Origin: RGIG6353 sp045653035
GTDB taxonomy: Bacteria; Bacillota; Clostridia; Oscillospirales; SIG627
Assembly: GCA_045653035.1 (NCBI GenBank)
Contig: JAZOLO010000014.1
Location: 1 to 10,928, forward strand
Length of the DNA: 10,928 nucleotides
Reading direction: 5' to 3'
The notes below the pieces were generated by a model. That model saw only the letters and a list, made by a program, of their open reading frames with translations, was not told the DNA's origin and did not search any database. Each line of letters starts with the position of its first letter. The first letter of the stretch is position 1. Below, one piece after another: positions 1 to 6,730 of this stretch. Position numbers and translations under genes: made by a program.

Positions 1-20
1 TTACCTTTAATATTTAACAT
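1..20 (-). CDS. argF: N-terminal fragment of a gene, probably ornithine carbamoyltransferase (argF)
   Basis: Only the first six codons and part of a seventh are inside the window, reading M-L-N-I-K-G. An AGGAGA ribosome site at 26-31 lies five bases before the ATG, which supports a real start. The identity rests mostly on context: in many Clostridia the gene after argC-J-B-D is argF, and ornithine carbamoyltransferases of this group often begin with a short M-N-L-K-G-like stretch before the conserved body. If correct, it would convert ornithine and carbamoyl phosphate to citrulline in the cytoplasm, using the ornithine made by the upstream genes. About 250 bp of repeat-derived DNA separates it from argD, so it may be transcribed by read-through or from its own unrecognised promoter. 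Six residues cannot prove the family; carbamoyl phosphate synthase is another possibility. Confidence 0.5.
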
Positions 21-43
21 TATTGTCTCCTATAATATTTATT

Positions 44-268
44 TATGAGAGGACACTTTTTATAAAAAAGTCGCCTTCGGCAACTAATTGTAAAGTTCGC
101 TAACGCTCACGATTTTTATAGGTAGACTTTGTTTTTTACAAGCAATTGCGATGCAATTTCCTATGTAATAAAAAGTTTCCTCTCATACTCTCTTTCAAAA
201 ACTTTTATAATTATGTTTCGTGAGGTGTACAAGGGGGAGTGACTTTACAAAAAGCACGTCCTCTTGAG
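44..268. repeat. Two-hairpin intergenic repeat, copy A (interrupted), between argD and argF
   Basis: An 18-bp arm at 44-61 pairs with 170-187 with one mismatch. The sequence from 180 to about 206 is nearly identical to copy B at 2373-2400 (CTCTCATACTCTCTTTCAAA and beyond), and both copies continue into a GTACAAGGGGGAGTG block (227-241 here). The last part, 230-266, is a weaker version of the second hairpin of copy B. In copy B the first hairpin has a 2-nt loop, whereas here the arms are 108 bp apart. The element lies between genes, in the same orientation as copy B. It carries no recognisable coding frame. It looks like a small non-autonomous repeat or a mobile RNA hairpin element, but the family name is unknown to me. 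Confidence 0.75.
72..169. other. About 100 bp of extra hairpin-containing DNA inside repeat copy A
   Basis: Compared with copy B, the loop of the first hairpin of copy A is expanded by roughly 100 bp. The extra DNA has a GCC-TTC-GGC hairpin at 73-81 (flanks 70-84 add imperfect pairs) and a perfect AATTGC-GAT-GCAATT hairpin at 144-158. No gene is visible. It may be a nested insertion, or copy A may be the full-length form and copy B a deletion derivative; two copies cannot decide. Confidence 0.55.
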
Positions 269-272
269 TAAT

Positions 273-1433
273 TTACTTCATACATTCAAGCAGTATTTTC
301 ACTGCTTTTTCGAGGTCATCTCTCGGAATATTCAGGGCAGGGAGAAGCCTTACCTTATTCTTCGCCTTTATGGCGATAACGCCCTTTTCGCGAGCAAGTG
401 AGAGTACCTCGCCTACGTCCTTCTTTGTTTCAATGCCTATCATAAGTCCCGCACCGCTGACACTTATAACACCGTCAGCACCCTCAAAGGACTTGAATAT
501 ATATTCACTCTTTTCACGCACCTCGGAAAGAAGCTTTTCGTCTATTCTTTTGATTATGGAAAGTGCACCCGCACACGATACGGGGTTACCTCCGAAGGTA
601 GAGCCGTGGTCACCCGCTTGAAGTACGTTTTCTACTTTTTCACCAAGGAGTGTCGCACCGATGGGAAGTCCTCCACCAAGTCCCTTTGCAGTAGTTACGA
701 TATCGGGAGTGAGATTATAGTTCATGTAGTTGTAAAGAGCACCGCATCGTCCGTTACCCGTCTGCACCTCGTCAACGATAAGGAGAATATCCTCTTTTTC
801 GGCAATCTCGGCAAGTCCGTTCACGAAATCCTTTTCAAGGGGAAGAACACCGCCCTCACCCTGTACGGTCTCAAACATAATAGCGGCAATCTTGTTATTC
901 TTCACAAGCTCCTTAACACTGTCAATGCTATTTGCCTCGGCATAAACGAAGCCCTCTGTAAGAGGTAAAAAGTCCTTATGGAAAACGTCCTGTCCCGTTG
1001 CCGAAAGCATAGTTACAGTTCTTCCGTGGAAGCTGTTTTTAAGGGTTATAATAACGTTGAACTCCCCGCCCTTTTTCTCGGCGGCATACTTTCTTGCCAC
1101 CTTAACGGCGGTTTCGTTTGACTCTGCTCCCGAGTTGGAGAAGAACACCTTCTTCATGCCTGTTCTGAGGCAAAGCTCCTCTGCAAGGTCTGCACATGGC
1201 GTAGAATAAAAGAGGTTTGAGGTGTGCTGAAGGGTGGAAAGCTGAGCGGTTGTCGCCTTTATCCACTCTTCGTCGCCTACACCGAATACGTTTACCGCAA
1301 TTCCCGTGCCAAGGTCGATGTATTCCTTGCCCTCATCGTCGGTAACTCTTGAGCCCTTACCTGACGTGAGAGTGAGGGGAAAGCGTCCGTAGGTGGAGGC
1401 AATATATTCTTTGTCTTTTGTTTTTATATCCAT
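273..1433 (-). CDS. argD: Acetylornithine aminotransferase (ArgD)
   Basis: The 386-residue product is a class III (fold type I) PLP aminotransferase of the usual ArgD length. It transfers an amino group from glutamate to N-acetylglutamate semialdehyde, giving N-acetylornithine, in the cytoplasm. Visible landmarks are NSGAESNETA (100-109), the SFHGR cofactor-contact motif (134-138), ETVQGEGG (188-195), the Asp of DEVQTGNGR (D221) that contacts the PLP ring nitrogen, the Schiff-base lysine K250 in TTAKGLGGGLPIGA, and HGSTFGGNP (276-284). The start codon lies one base after the argB stop, so translation is probably coupled; the SD (a purine-rich AAAGAGAAAAG stretch) is weak. Many bacterial ArgD enzymes also act as succinyldiaminopimelate aminotransferase in lysine synthesis, but the arg cluster makes arginine the main role. 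All key residues are intact. Confidence 0.96.
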   Translation of the reverse strand: MDIKTKDKEYIASTYGRFPLTLTSGKGSRVTDDEGKEYIDLGTGIAVNVFGVGDEEWIKATTAQLSTLQHTSNLFYSTPCADLAEELCLRTGMKKVFFSNSGAESNETAVKVARKYAAEKKGGEFNVIITLKNSFHGRTVTMLSATGQDVFHKDFLPLTEGFVYAEANSIDSVKELVKNNKIAAIMFETVQGEGGVLPLEKDFVNGLAEIAEKEDILLIVDEVQTGNGRCGALYNYMNYNLTPDIVTTAKGLGGGLPIGATLLGEKVENVLQAGDHGSTFGGNPVSCAGALSIIKRIDEKLLSEVREKSEYIFKSFEGADGVISVSGAGLMIGIETKKDVGEVLSLAREKGVIAIKAKNKVRLLPALNIPRDDLEKAVKILLECMK

Positions 1434-1434
1434 T

Positions 1435-2304
1435 TTACTTTTCTCTTTTCTTTATTACCATCGTACCCGCACCCTCGTCGGTGAGAGTTTCGATAAGTAT
1501 GGAATGGGGTATTCTTCCGTCCATAATGAATACCTTTTTAACACCGCGTTCAATCGCTTCGATACAGCACTCAACCTTGGGTATCATACCGCCCGAAATA
1601 ACACCCTCGTCGAAAAGGGTCTTTGCGTCGTCAAGGTCAATTTCGGGAATGAGTGATGAGGGGTCGTCCTTATCTCTTAAAATTCCTGCAATGTCGGTCA
1701 TTGCGATAAGGCTTTCCGCCTCAAGCGCACCTGCAATAAAGGATGCGGCGGTGTCAGCGTTGATGTTGTAAACGTTGCCCTTATCGTCACAGCCAACGGT
1801 TGAAACAACGGGAATATAGCCCTTTTCAAGCAGGTCAACGATGGGGTCGATATTTACCTTTGTTATCTTGCCGACAAAGCCGAGGTCGGGGTTCTTCATT
1901 TCGGCCTCGATAAGCTTTCCGTCAAGACCCGAGATACCCATAGCCTTTCCGCCCTTTGCTTCAAGAAGCCCTACAAGACCCTTGTTTATCTTACCTGCAA
2001 GTACCATGAGAGCGATTTCAGCAGTCTCCTTGTCGGTAACTCTGAGCCCGTTTACAAACTCACTCTTTTTTCCGACCTTCTGGAGCATATCGGTAATTTC
2101 GGGACCGCCTCCGTGAATGAGTACCACCTTAACACCGATAAGGTGCATAAGGACTATATCCTCCATTACGTGTTCTTTAAGCTCATTGTTTATCATAGCG
2201 TTTCCGCCGTACTTGATAACGAGAATTTTTCCGTTATATTTCTGTATGTAAGGAAGTGCCTCTGTGAGTATTTCGGCTCTTTGAGCATTGGTGATGTTTA
2301 ACAT
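1435..2304 (-). CDS. argB: Acetylglutamate kinase (ArgB)
   Basis: The 289-residue product belongs to the amino acid kinase family and phosphorylates N-acetylglutamate with ATP, the second step of the acetyl cycle. Landmarks are the IKYGGNAM strand-loop with K31, the glycine-rich IHGGGPEI loop (63-70) that holds the substrate, NVYNINADTAA (177-187) with D184, and SGGMIPK (237-243) with K243. There are about 25 residues (MLNITNAQRAEILTEALPYI and a few more) before the first core strand, and the C-terminus has an HSILIETLTDEGAGTM stretch (267-282). These are features of the hexameric, arginine-inhibited form of the enzyme, so feedback inhibition is likely by family knowledge. A good AAAAGGAG site (2311-2318) sits six bases before the ATG. 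It follows intergenic repeat copy B and is one base from argD. Confidence 0.96.
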   Translation of the reverse strand: MLNITNAQRAEILTEALPYIQKYNGKILVIKYGGNAMINNELKEHVMEDIVLMHLIGVKVVLIHGGGPEITDMLQKVGKKSEFVNGLRVTDKETAEIALMVLAGKINKGLVGLLEAKGGKAMGISGLDGKLIEAEMKNPDLGFVGKITKVNIDPIVDLLEKGYIPVVSTVGCDDKGNVYNINADTAASFIAGALEAESLIAMTDIAGILRDKDDPSSLIPEIDLDDAKTLFDEGVISGGMIPKVECCIEAIERGVKKVFIMDGRIPHSILIETLTDEGAGTMVIKKREK

Positions 2305-2342
2305 CTTTATCTCCTTTTTTGAAGCTTGATATTTTGCTTTTT

Positions 2343-2467
2343 TATGAGAGAAAGCTTTTTAGAAAAAGTTTTCTCTCATACTCTCTTTCAAAAACTTTTA
2401 TGATTATTTATTATAGTTTTCGTGGGGGTACAAGGGGGAGTGCTTTAAGGGAAAGCATTTCCCCTTG
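2343..2467. repeat. Two-hairpin intergenic repeat, copy B, between argJ and argB
   Basis: Hairpin 1 pairs 2343-2360 with 2363-2380 (18 bp, one G-T position, 2-nt loop). Hairpin 2 pairs 2431-2446 with 2452-2467 (16 bp with two G-T positions, loop AAGGG). Between them 2381-2430 is a 50-bp linker shared with copy A. Neither hairpin is followed by a T-run on the transcribed (minus) strand, so they do not look like ordinary terminators of the arg transcript. The second hairpin ends only a few bases from the argJ stop. Confidence 0.75.
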
Positions 2468-2474
2468 AATAAAT

Positions 2475-3692
2475 TTATGTTCTATAGTCTCCGTTTATCT
2501 TAACGTAATCGTAGGTGAGGTCACATCCCCAAGCGGTAGCAGAGGCGTTGCCGTCACCGATTTTCACGAGAATTTCGATTTCCTTTTCGAGAAGAACCTC
2601 TTTTGCTTTTTCTTCCGAGAAGTCAACTCCCGCACCGTTCTCGCATACAAGAACTTCACCTGAAGCCGACTTGAAGATAACGTCGATTTTATTTACGTCA
2701 AGCGCCGCTCCGCTATATCCTGCGGCACAGAGAATTCTGCCCCAGTTAGCGTCAGCACCGAACATAGCCGCCTTAACGAGAGACGAGCATATAACGCTCT
2801 TTGCAACCTTCTTTGCAGTGTCCTCGTCACCTGCTCCCGTAACCTTACACTCGAGCATCTTTGTAGCACCCTCGCCGTCGGCGGCAATCATCTTGCAAAG
2901 ATAAACCGTAATTCCGTTGAGAGCTTTCATGAAGGCATCGAAGTCCTCGCCCTCGGCGGTGATTTCCTTATTTTGTGCCTCACCGTTTGCCATAACGATA
3001 ACTGTGTCGTTGGTGGAGGTGTCTCCGTCAACGCTCACCATGTTGAAGGTGTTCTTTATATCAGAGGAAAGTGCCTTCTGAAGCATTTCGGGAGAAATCT
3101 TACAGTCGGTTGTAATGAAAACAAGCATGGTCGCCATGTTGGGGTGAATCATGCCCGAGCCCTTGGCGATACCGCCTATCTTACACTCTACCCCTCCAAC
3201 CTCAAAGGAAAGAGCAATCTCCTTCTTTGTTGTGTCGGTGGTCATAATTCCCTCTGCGGCAAATTCACTGTGGTCGCCAAGTCCTGATACAAGCTCACTT
3301 ATTCCGTTTGCAATAGGTGTTATATCAAGCTTCTGTCCGATAACACCCGTAGATGCAACAACAACGTCGGATGCATCAATACCGAGAGCGTCGCCTGTGA
3401 GCTTACACATCTTTTCGGCAACCTCAATGCCGTCGGCATTACAGGTGTTTGCGTTTCCGCTGTTACAGATAATAGCCTTTGCATAGCCGTTTTCGATGTT
3501 CTTCTTCGTTACCTCAATGGGAGCACCCTTTACAAGGTTTGTTGTATATACGCCAGCTGTTGCGGCGGGTGTTTCACTGACTATCAGTGCAATATCACGT
3601 TTTGTTTTATTCTTTCTTACTCCGCAGTGTATGCCGTTTGCCTGAAATCCCTTTGCGGCACAAACACCGCCTGTTATAATTTTAATATCCAT
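2475..3692 (-). CDS. argJ: Bifunctional glutamate N-acetyltransferase / ornithine acetyltransferase (ArgJ)
   Basis: The product has 405 residues from the chosen start. ArgJ moves the acetyl group from N-acetylornithine to glutamate, recycling it; bifunctional members also use acetyl-CoA to make N-acetylglutamate. The family is a self-cleaving N-terminal nucleophile enzyme. The cleavage motif KGSGMIHPNMATML is at 177-190, giving T188 as the new N-terminus and nucleophile of the beta chain. The TGVIG stretch (115-119) provides the oxyanion hole, and the typical C-terminal ATAWGCDLTYDYVKINGDYR is complete. The start at 3692 is preferred over an in-frame ATG 54 bases upstream, because that one lies inside argC while 3692 has a GAAAGGAAA site just before it and gives the normal M-D-I-K-I-I-T-G-G-V-C-A start. 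It lies 13 bp after argC. No argA is visible, which fits the bifunctional form, but this is inference. Confidence 0.95.
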   Translation of the reverse strand: MDIKIITGGVCAAKGFQANGIHCGVRKNKTKRDIALIVSETPAATAGVYTTNLVKGAPIEVTKKNIENGYAKAIICNSGNANTCNADGIEVAEKMCKLTGDALGIDASDVVVASTGVIGQKLDITPIANGISELVSGLGDHSEFAAEGIMTTDTTKKEIALSFEVGGVECKIGGIAKGSGMIHPNMATMLVFITTDCKISPEMLQKALSSDIKNTFNMVSVDGDTSTNDTVIVMANGEAQNKEITAEGEDFDAFMKALNGITVYLCKMIAADGEGATKMLECKVTGAGDEDTAKKVAKSVICSSLVKAAMFGADANWGRILCAAGYSGAALDVNKIDVIFKSASGEVLVCENGAGVDFSEEKAKEVLLEKEIEILVKIGDGNASATAWGCDLTYDYVKINGDYRT

Positions 3693-3705
3693 ATTTTTTC
3701 CTTTC

Positions 3706-4632
3706 TTAAAGCTCAAGTCCCGTCGTTTCATCGACCCCGAGCACAATGTTGAGACATTCTACCGCCGCACCCGAAGCACCCTTACCGAGGTTATCGTACT
3801 GGGCAATGAGAAGTATTCTTTCGTCATTTCCCGAAACGCCTACGGTCATGGAATCAAGTCCTGCGTGAGATGCACCCGAAACAAACCCGTCCTCTGCCAC
3901 GCTTTCGGTGAATTTTACAATTTTACTATTATAAAGACCACGGTAAACCGCCTTTATATCTTCAGTGCTTCCTTTTATATCCTTTGCGAAAAGGGGCACT
4001 GTCACCGTCATTCCGCTATAGAAGTCCGAAACCACAGGAGTGAAGATGGGGAAGGAGTTAATACCGCTGATAGCCCTCATTTCCTTTAAATGCTTGTGGG
4101 TCTGTGTAAGCCCGTACTGGCGGGGTGCTGAGAGAAGCTCGCTTCTGTTATCCCCTTCGTACTCGGCTATCATCTTCTTACCGCCGCCGCTGTATCCCGT
4201 GATGGAATGACAGAAAAGGGAGAGGTCGGGAGAAATAAGCCCCGCTTTGACGAGAGGATATACAAGTGCAATGAAGCCTCCTGCATGACAGCCAGGCACG
4301 GCTATTCTCTTGGAGGTTTTTATATTATCAAAAAACTCACCCGACAGCTCAGGAAAGCCGTATGCGAAATGAGGCTCTGTTCTGTGTGCCGTTGAGGTGT
4401 CGATAATAACGGTACTCGGATTTTCTACCATCTGAACAGCTTCTCTTGCCGCATCGTCGGGCAGACAGAGAAAGGTAACGTCACTTTCGTTTATCGCCTT
4501 TTTTCTTGCATTTCTGTCCTTGCGGTTTTCTTCGGTGAGGGTTATAAGCTCAATATCACTTCTTGCTTCAAGCCTTGTGTGAATTCTAAGACCCGTAGTG
4601 CCTGCACTTCCGTCTATAAATATCTTTTTCAT
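3706..4632 (-). CDS. argC: N-acetyl-gamma-glutamyl-phosphate reductase, type 2 (ArgC)
   Basis: The 308-residue product reduces N-acetylglutamyl phosphate with NADPH to the semialdehyde, step three of the acetyl cycle. It starts with a Rossmann nucleotide-binding loop, GSAGTTG (8-14). The catalytic cysteine is C115 in VPGCHAGGF, which forms the thioacyl intermediate. TGYSGGGKKM (145-154) and NLGKGASGAAVECLN (281-295) are the usual family motifs. Length and the opening KKIFIDGSAGTTGLRIHTRL match the shorter type-2 form, not the roughly 345-residue type-1 form found in Bacillus. It is the first gene of the arg operon, with its own promoter and ARG boxes upstream. A GAGAGG ribosome site at 4638-4643 supports the start. 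Confidence 0.95.
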   Translation of the reverse strand: MKKIFIDGSAGTTGLRIHTRLEARSDIELITLTEENRKDRNARKKAINESDVTFLCLPDDAAREAVQMVENPSTVIIDTSTAHRTEPHFAYGFPELSGEFFDNIKTSKRIAVPGCHAGGFIALVYPLVKAGLISPDLSLFCHSITGYSGGGKKMIAEYEGDNRSELLSAPRQYGLTQTHKHLKEMRAISGINSFPIFTPVVSDFYSGMTVTVPLFAKDIKGSTEDIKAVYRGLYNSKIVKFTESVAEDGFVSGASHAGLDSMTVGVSGNDERILLIAQYDNLGKGASGAAVECLNIVLGVDETTGLEL

Positions 4633-4644
4633 AGTGTCCTCTCA

Positions 4645-4658
4645 AAAATAAATATGCA
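4645..4658 (-). promoter_or_regulatory. Second, weaker ARG-box candidate in the argC leader
   Basis: On the minus strand it reads TGCATATTTATTTT, matching TGNATWWWWATNCA except at the last two bases. Its centre is 30 bp from the perfect box, about three helical turns, so both would face the same side of the helix. It lies just downstream of the -10 box, where a bound ArgR hexamer would block transcription. Confidence 0.5.
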
Positions 4659-4660
4659 TT

Positions 4661-4689
4661 ATTTTAACACACAATGTATATTTATGCAA
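4661..4689 (-). promoter_or_regulatory. Sigma-A promoter for the arg operon (argC)
   Basis: On the minus strand a -35 TTGCAT (4684-4689) and a -10 TAAAAT (4661-4666) are separated by 17 bp. The expected start of transcription is about 4654, leaving an untranslated leader of about 20 bases with the GAGAGG ribosome site. No riboswitch or T-box fits into so short a leader, so control should be by repressor binding at the promoter. Confidence 0.75.
4675..4688 (-). promoter_or_regulatory. ARG box (ArgR/AhrC operator) overlapping the argC -35
   Basis: The minus strand reads TGCATAAATATACA, a full match to the symmetric ARG-box pattern TGNATWWWWATNCA known for ArgR/AhrC family repressors. It covers five of the six -35 bases. 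Arginine-loaded ArgR bound here would exclude RNA polymerase. The repressor gene is not in the window. Confidence 0.7.
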
Positions 4690-4793
4690 TAGTTTTGCTG
4701 TAACTTTTACACATTTCTTAATATTAAGGGCTATAAGAACAAGTAATTTGTATAAATTGACAAAGATTTATGTATATATGCAACGTTTATGCA

Positions 4794-5741
4794 TTATTTG
4801 CCAAGGAGAGCCGCACCTATGATACCTGCATCGTTTCCTAGCGTGGCCAGCGTTACAACAGTCTGCTTTTCGGAGAAACGGGCGTAGGAGCGCTCCTTTA
4901 TAGCGTGTCTTAAGGGTTCGAGAATTGTTTCGCCCTCATGGCTGATTCCGCCTCCGATACAAACAACCTTTGGTTGAAGAAGATTTACTACGTCAACAAC
5001 ACCCTCGGAGAGATAGAAAAGATAGGTGTCAACTACCTTCTTTGCAACCTCGTCCTTTGCAAGGAAAGCGGTGCGTCCGTTTACGCCCTCGAGGCTTCCC
5101 TCGGCAACACGCCAGAGGTCGGAGTCGGGGTTTTCCTTCATCGCTCTCTTTGTCTGCCTTACAAGAGCTGTTGCCGAAGCGTATGCCTCAAGACAGCCGT
5201 TCCTTCCGCAGGTACAGGGCTCACCGCCAACGGCTATTACCATGTGTCCAAGCTCCGCACCCTTTCCGTAAGCACCTGTAATGAGCTTTCCGCCTTCAAT
5301 GATACCGCCGCCAACACCTGTGCCGAGGGTTATCATTACCATACTGTCACCCCCAACGCCAGAGCCTGCAAGGTATTCACCCCAAGCGGCAGCGTTTGCA
5401 TCGTTTTCAATATATACTTTTTTTCCCAGCTTTTCTTCCATATAAGAAACTACGGCTACATTGGAGAACTCAAGATTATTACAGTATTCTATCTCACCCT
5501 TTTCGATATCAACAGAGCCGGGACAGCCTATACCTACCGACTCAACCTTATCGAAGGAGATTCCTGCATTTTGTGCCGAAAGAAAGGCACATTCCGCCAT
5601 ATCATCAAGAATTTCTGTGTAGTGTCTGGAAGCTATGGTTTTCTTGTTTGCTCTGCCGAGAATTTTTCCCGTCTCGTCGCAGAGCGCCGCTGCAATATTT
5701 GTACCTCCAAGGTCAATTCCTATAAAATAACGTGTAGACAT
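4794..5741 (-). CDS. glk: ROK-family glucokinase
   Basis: The 315-residue product is a typical ROK sugar kinase: it phosphorylates glucose to glucose 6-phosphate with ATP in the cytoplasm. The N-terminal phosphate loop IGIDLGGTNIAAAL is at 7-20. The catalytic base is D114 in IENDANAAAWGE. The ATP-binding stretch ITLGTGVGGGII is at 137-148. Zinc ligands are H166 in GAELGHM and C176, C178 and C183 in CTCGRNGCLEAYAS. There is no N-terminal helix-turn-helix, so this is an enzyme and not a ROK repressor. An AAGGAGA site just before the ATG supports the start. It is 17 bp behind the DHHW gene and appears to be the third gene of an rlmA-led unit. Substrate is inferred as glucose; a mannose, fructose or N-acetyl sugar kinase is possible. 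Confidence 0.9.
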   Translation of the reverse strand: MSTRYFIGIDLGGTNIAAALCDETGKILGRANKKTIASRHYTEILDDMAECAFLSAQNAGISFDKVESVGIGCPGSVDIEKGEIEYCNNLEFSNVAVVSYMEEKLGKKVYIENDANAAAWGEYLAGSGVGGDSMVMITLGTGVGGGIIEGGKLITGAYGKGAELGHMVIAVGGEPCTCGRNGCLEAYASATALVRQTKRAMKENPDSDLWRVAEGSLEGVNGRTAFLAKDEVAKKVVDTYLFYLSEGVVDVVNLLQPKVVCIGGGISHEGETILEPLRHAIKERSYARFSEKQTVVTLATLGNDAGIIGAALLGK

Positions 5742-5758
5742 TTTTTCTCCTTATATAT

Positions 5759-6730
5759 CTAATAAATAAAATTTACTGTATTTTCTGTAAAGCTTCCCAT
5801 GTTTTCAACTATTAAAACATAGTCTACACCCTCGTATTCGATAGCCTTACGGAGCCTGTCGGGATAAAATCTCGGGTCAATCATAACAAGGTCGAAATGC
5901 TCTGCAAGAAAAGGTGCAAGGGCAGATGCGAAGGAATCGCGGATTATTAGAAGGGTCTCCCTTTCGCTTCCGTCTCGTATGGTGATATATGGGTTATTTC
6001 CTCCGAGGTACACCGTGTAAGGGTCAAAAGACTCCCGACGGTCGGTAAGGTACATCTCGGGATAAATTGTATTGTTTTCCTCACTGTCGTAAGGGTGTGA
6101 AACAAGTGTTACCACAAAATCTGTGTAATGGGGTGGATAGTAGAGGTAGATACTGTCATAATAAAGAGCGTTTTTCTTGCCGTGGTCGCTTCCGTGATAC
6201 TTATCGGTGAAAAGCTTTATTTCAAAATTGTCTTTGTCAAGCGGCACTATACCCATAGCCTTTGCTATTTCACGGTATGCTGTGTATGCACCATCGCTTG
6301 TCCAATGATGGTCGGTCTTGAAGTAAAAATCACCTTGTTCTCTAAGCGGTGACACAAGGTCGATAAAGTTTTTTGTGTTTTCTTTTGCTATTCTGAAAAG
6401 ATGCTCGGCGGGTTCACTGTCAAAGTCTTTTGGAAGAAGGGATGTGAGTGCATCCATCTTTCTTGGGGGCACTGCAACGAAAACCTCAAGGGGACAGTTT
6501 TTCTGAAATTTTATGACCGCATCAAGGTTTTTCCTAAAGGCTTCCTCTCCGTGATAGGGATAAAGAGATATGAGAGTGCCGTCCTCGGCGGTGAACACCT
6601 CGCCGTATTCTGAAACAAAAGCCCCGCTTTCACGTATACGTCTTTCCTCGGGTGTTTCTTTTGTTAAAAGCACCATGAGGAGAACGAGTATAGGGATAAG
6701 GATAATAAAAACAATTCTTGTTATCTTCAT
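5759..6730 (-). CDS. DHHW-family secreted or membrane-anchored SGNH/AlgJ-like protein
   Basis: The 323-residue product begins with a hydrophobic segment (about 5-22, KITRIVFIILIPILVLLMVL) acting as signal or membrane anchor, so the rest should lie outside the membrane. FKTDHHWTSDGAY (137-149) contains the DHHW signature of this family, related to the alginate O-acetylation proteins AlgJ and AlgX. By analogy with AlgJ, whose triad is Asp-x-His plus a distant Ser, the likely catalytic residues are D140, H142 and S266 in IIRDSFASAL. Such proteins usually transfer or remove acetyl groups on extracellular polysaccharide and sit beside an MBOAT acyltransferase; none is near here. The start overlaps the rlmA stop by four bases (ATGA) with no clear SD, pointing to translational coupling. 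The substrate is unknown. Confidence 0.75.
   Translation of the reverse strand: MKITRIVFIILIPILVLLMVLLTKETPEERRIRESGAFVSEYGEVFTAEDGTLISLYPYHGEEAFRKNLDAVIKFQKNCPLEVFVAVPPRKMDALTSLLPKDFDSEPAEHLFRIAKENTKNFIDLVSPLREQGDFYFKTDHHWTSDGAYTAYREIAKAMGIVPLDKDNFEIKLFTDKYHGSDHGKKNALYYDSIYLYYPPHYTDFVVTLVSHPYDSEENNTIYPEMYLTDRRESFDPYTVYLGGNNPYITIRDGSERETLLIIRDSFASALAPFLAEHFDLVMIDPRFYPDRLRKAIEYEGVDYVLIVENMGSFTENTVNFIY

Noticed and set aside
606..968. A 120-codon open frame on the plus strand opposite argD
   Set aside because: It is a shadow of argD; the aminotransferase motifs on the other strand are complete.
3693..3746. An upstream in-frame ATG that would lengthen ArgJ by 18 residues
   Set aside because: The added part overlaps argC, is not family-like, and 3692 has a good ribosome site and the conserved ArgJ start.
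4717..4728. Perfect 12-bp palindrome CTTAATATTAAG upstream of argC
   Set aside because: All-A/T centre in A/T-rich DNA, no second copy and no link to a known operator.
4771..4794. A third, distal ARG box or operator (TGTATATATGCA, and ATGCA/TGCAT pair) just after glucokinase
   Set aside because: The palindrome has two central bases fewer than the ARG-box pattern and the region is A/T-rich, so chance matches are likely; its centre is about 95 bp from the perfect box, which is suggestive but not enough.
4938..5762. A 274-codon open frame on the plus strand opposite glucokinase
   Set aside because: It is antisense to a clearly intact ROK kinase with all motifs, resembles no known protein, and has no ribosome site.
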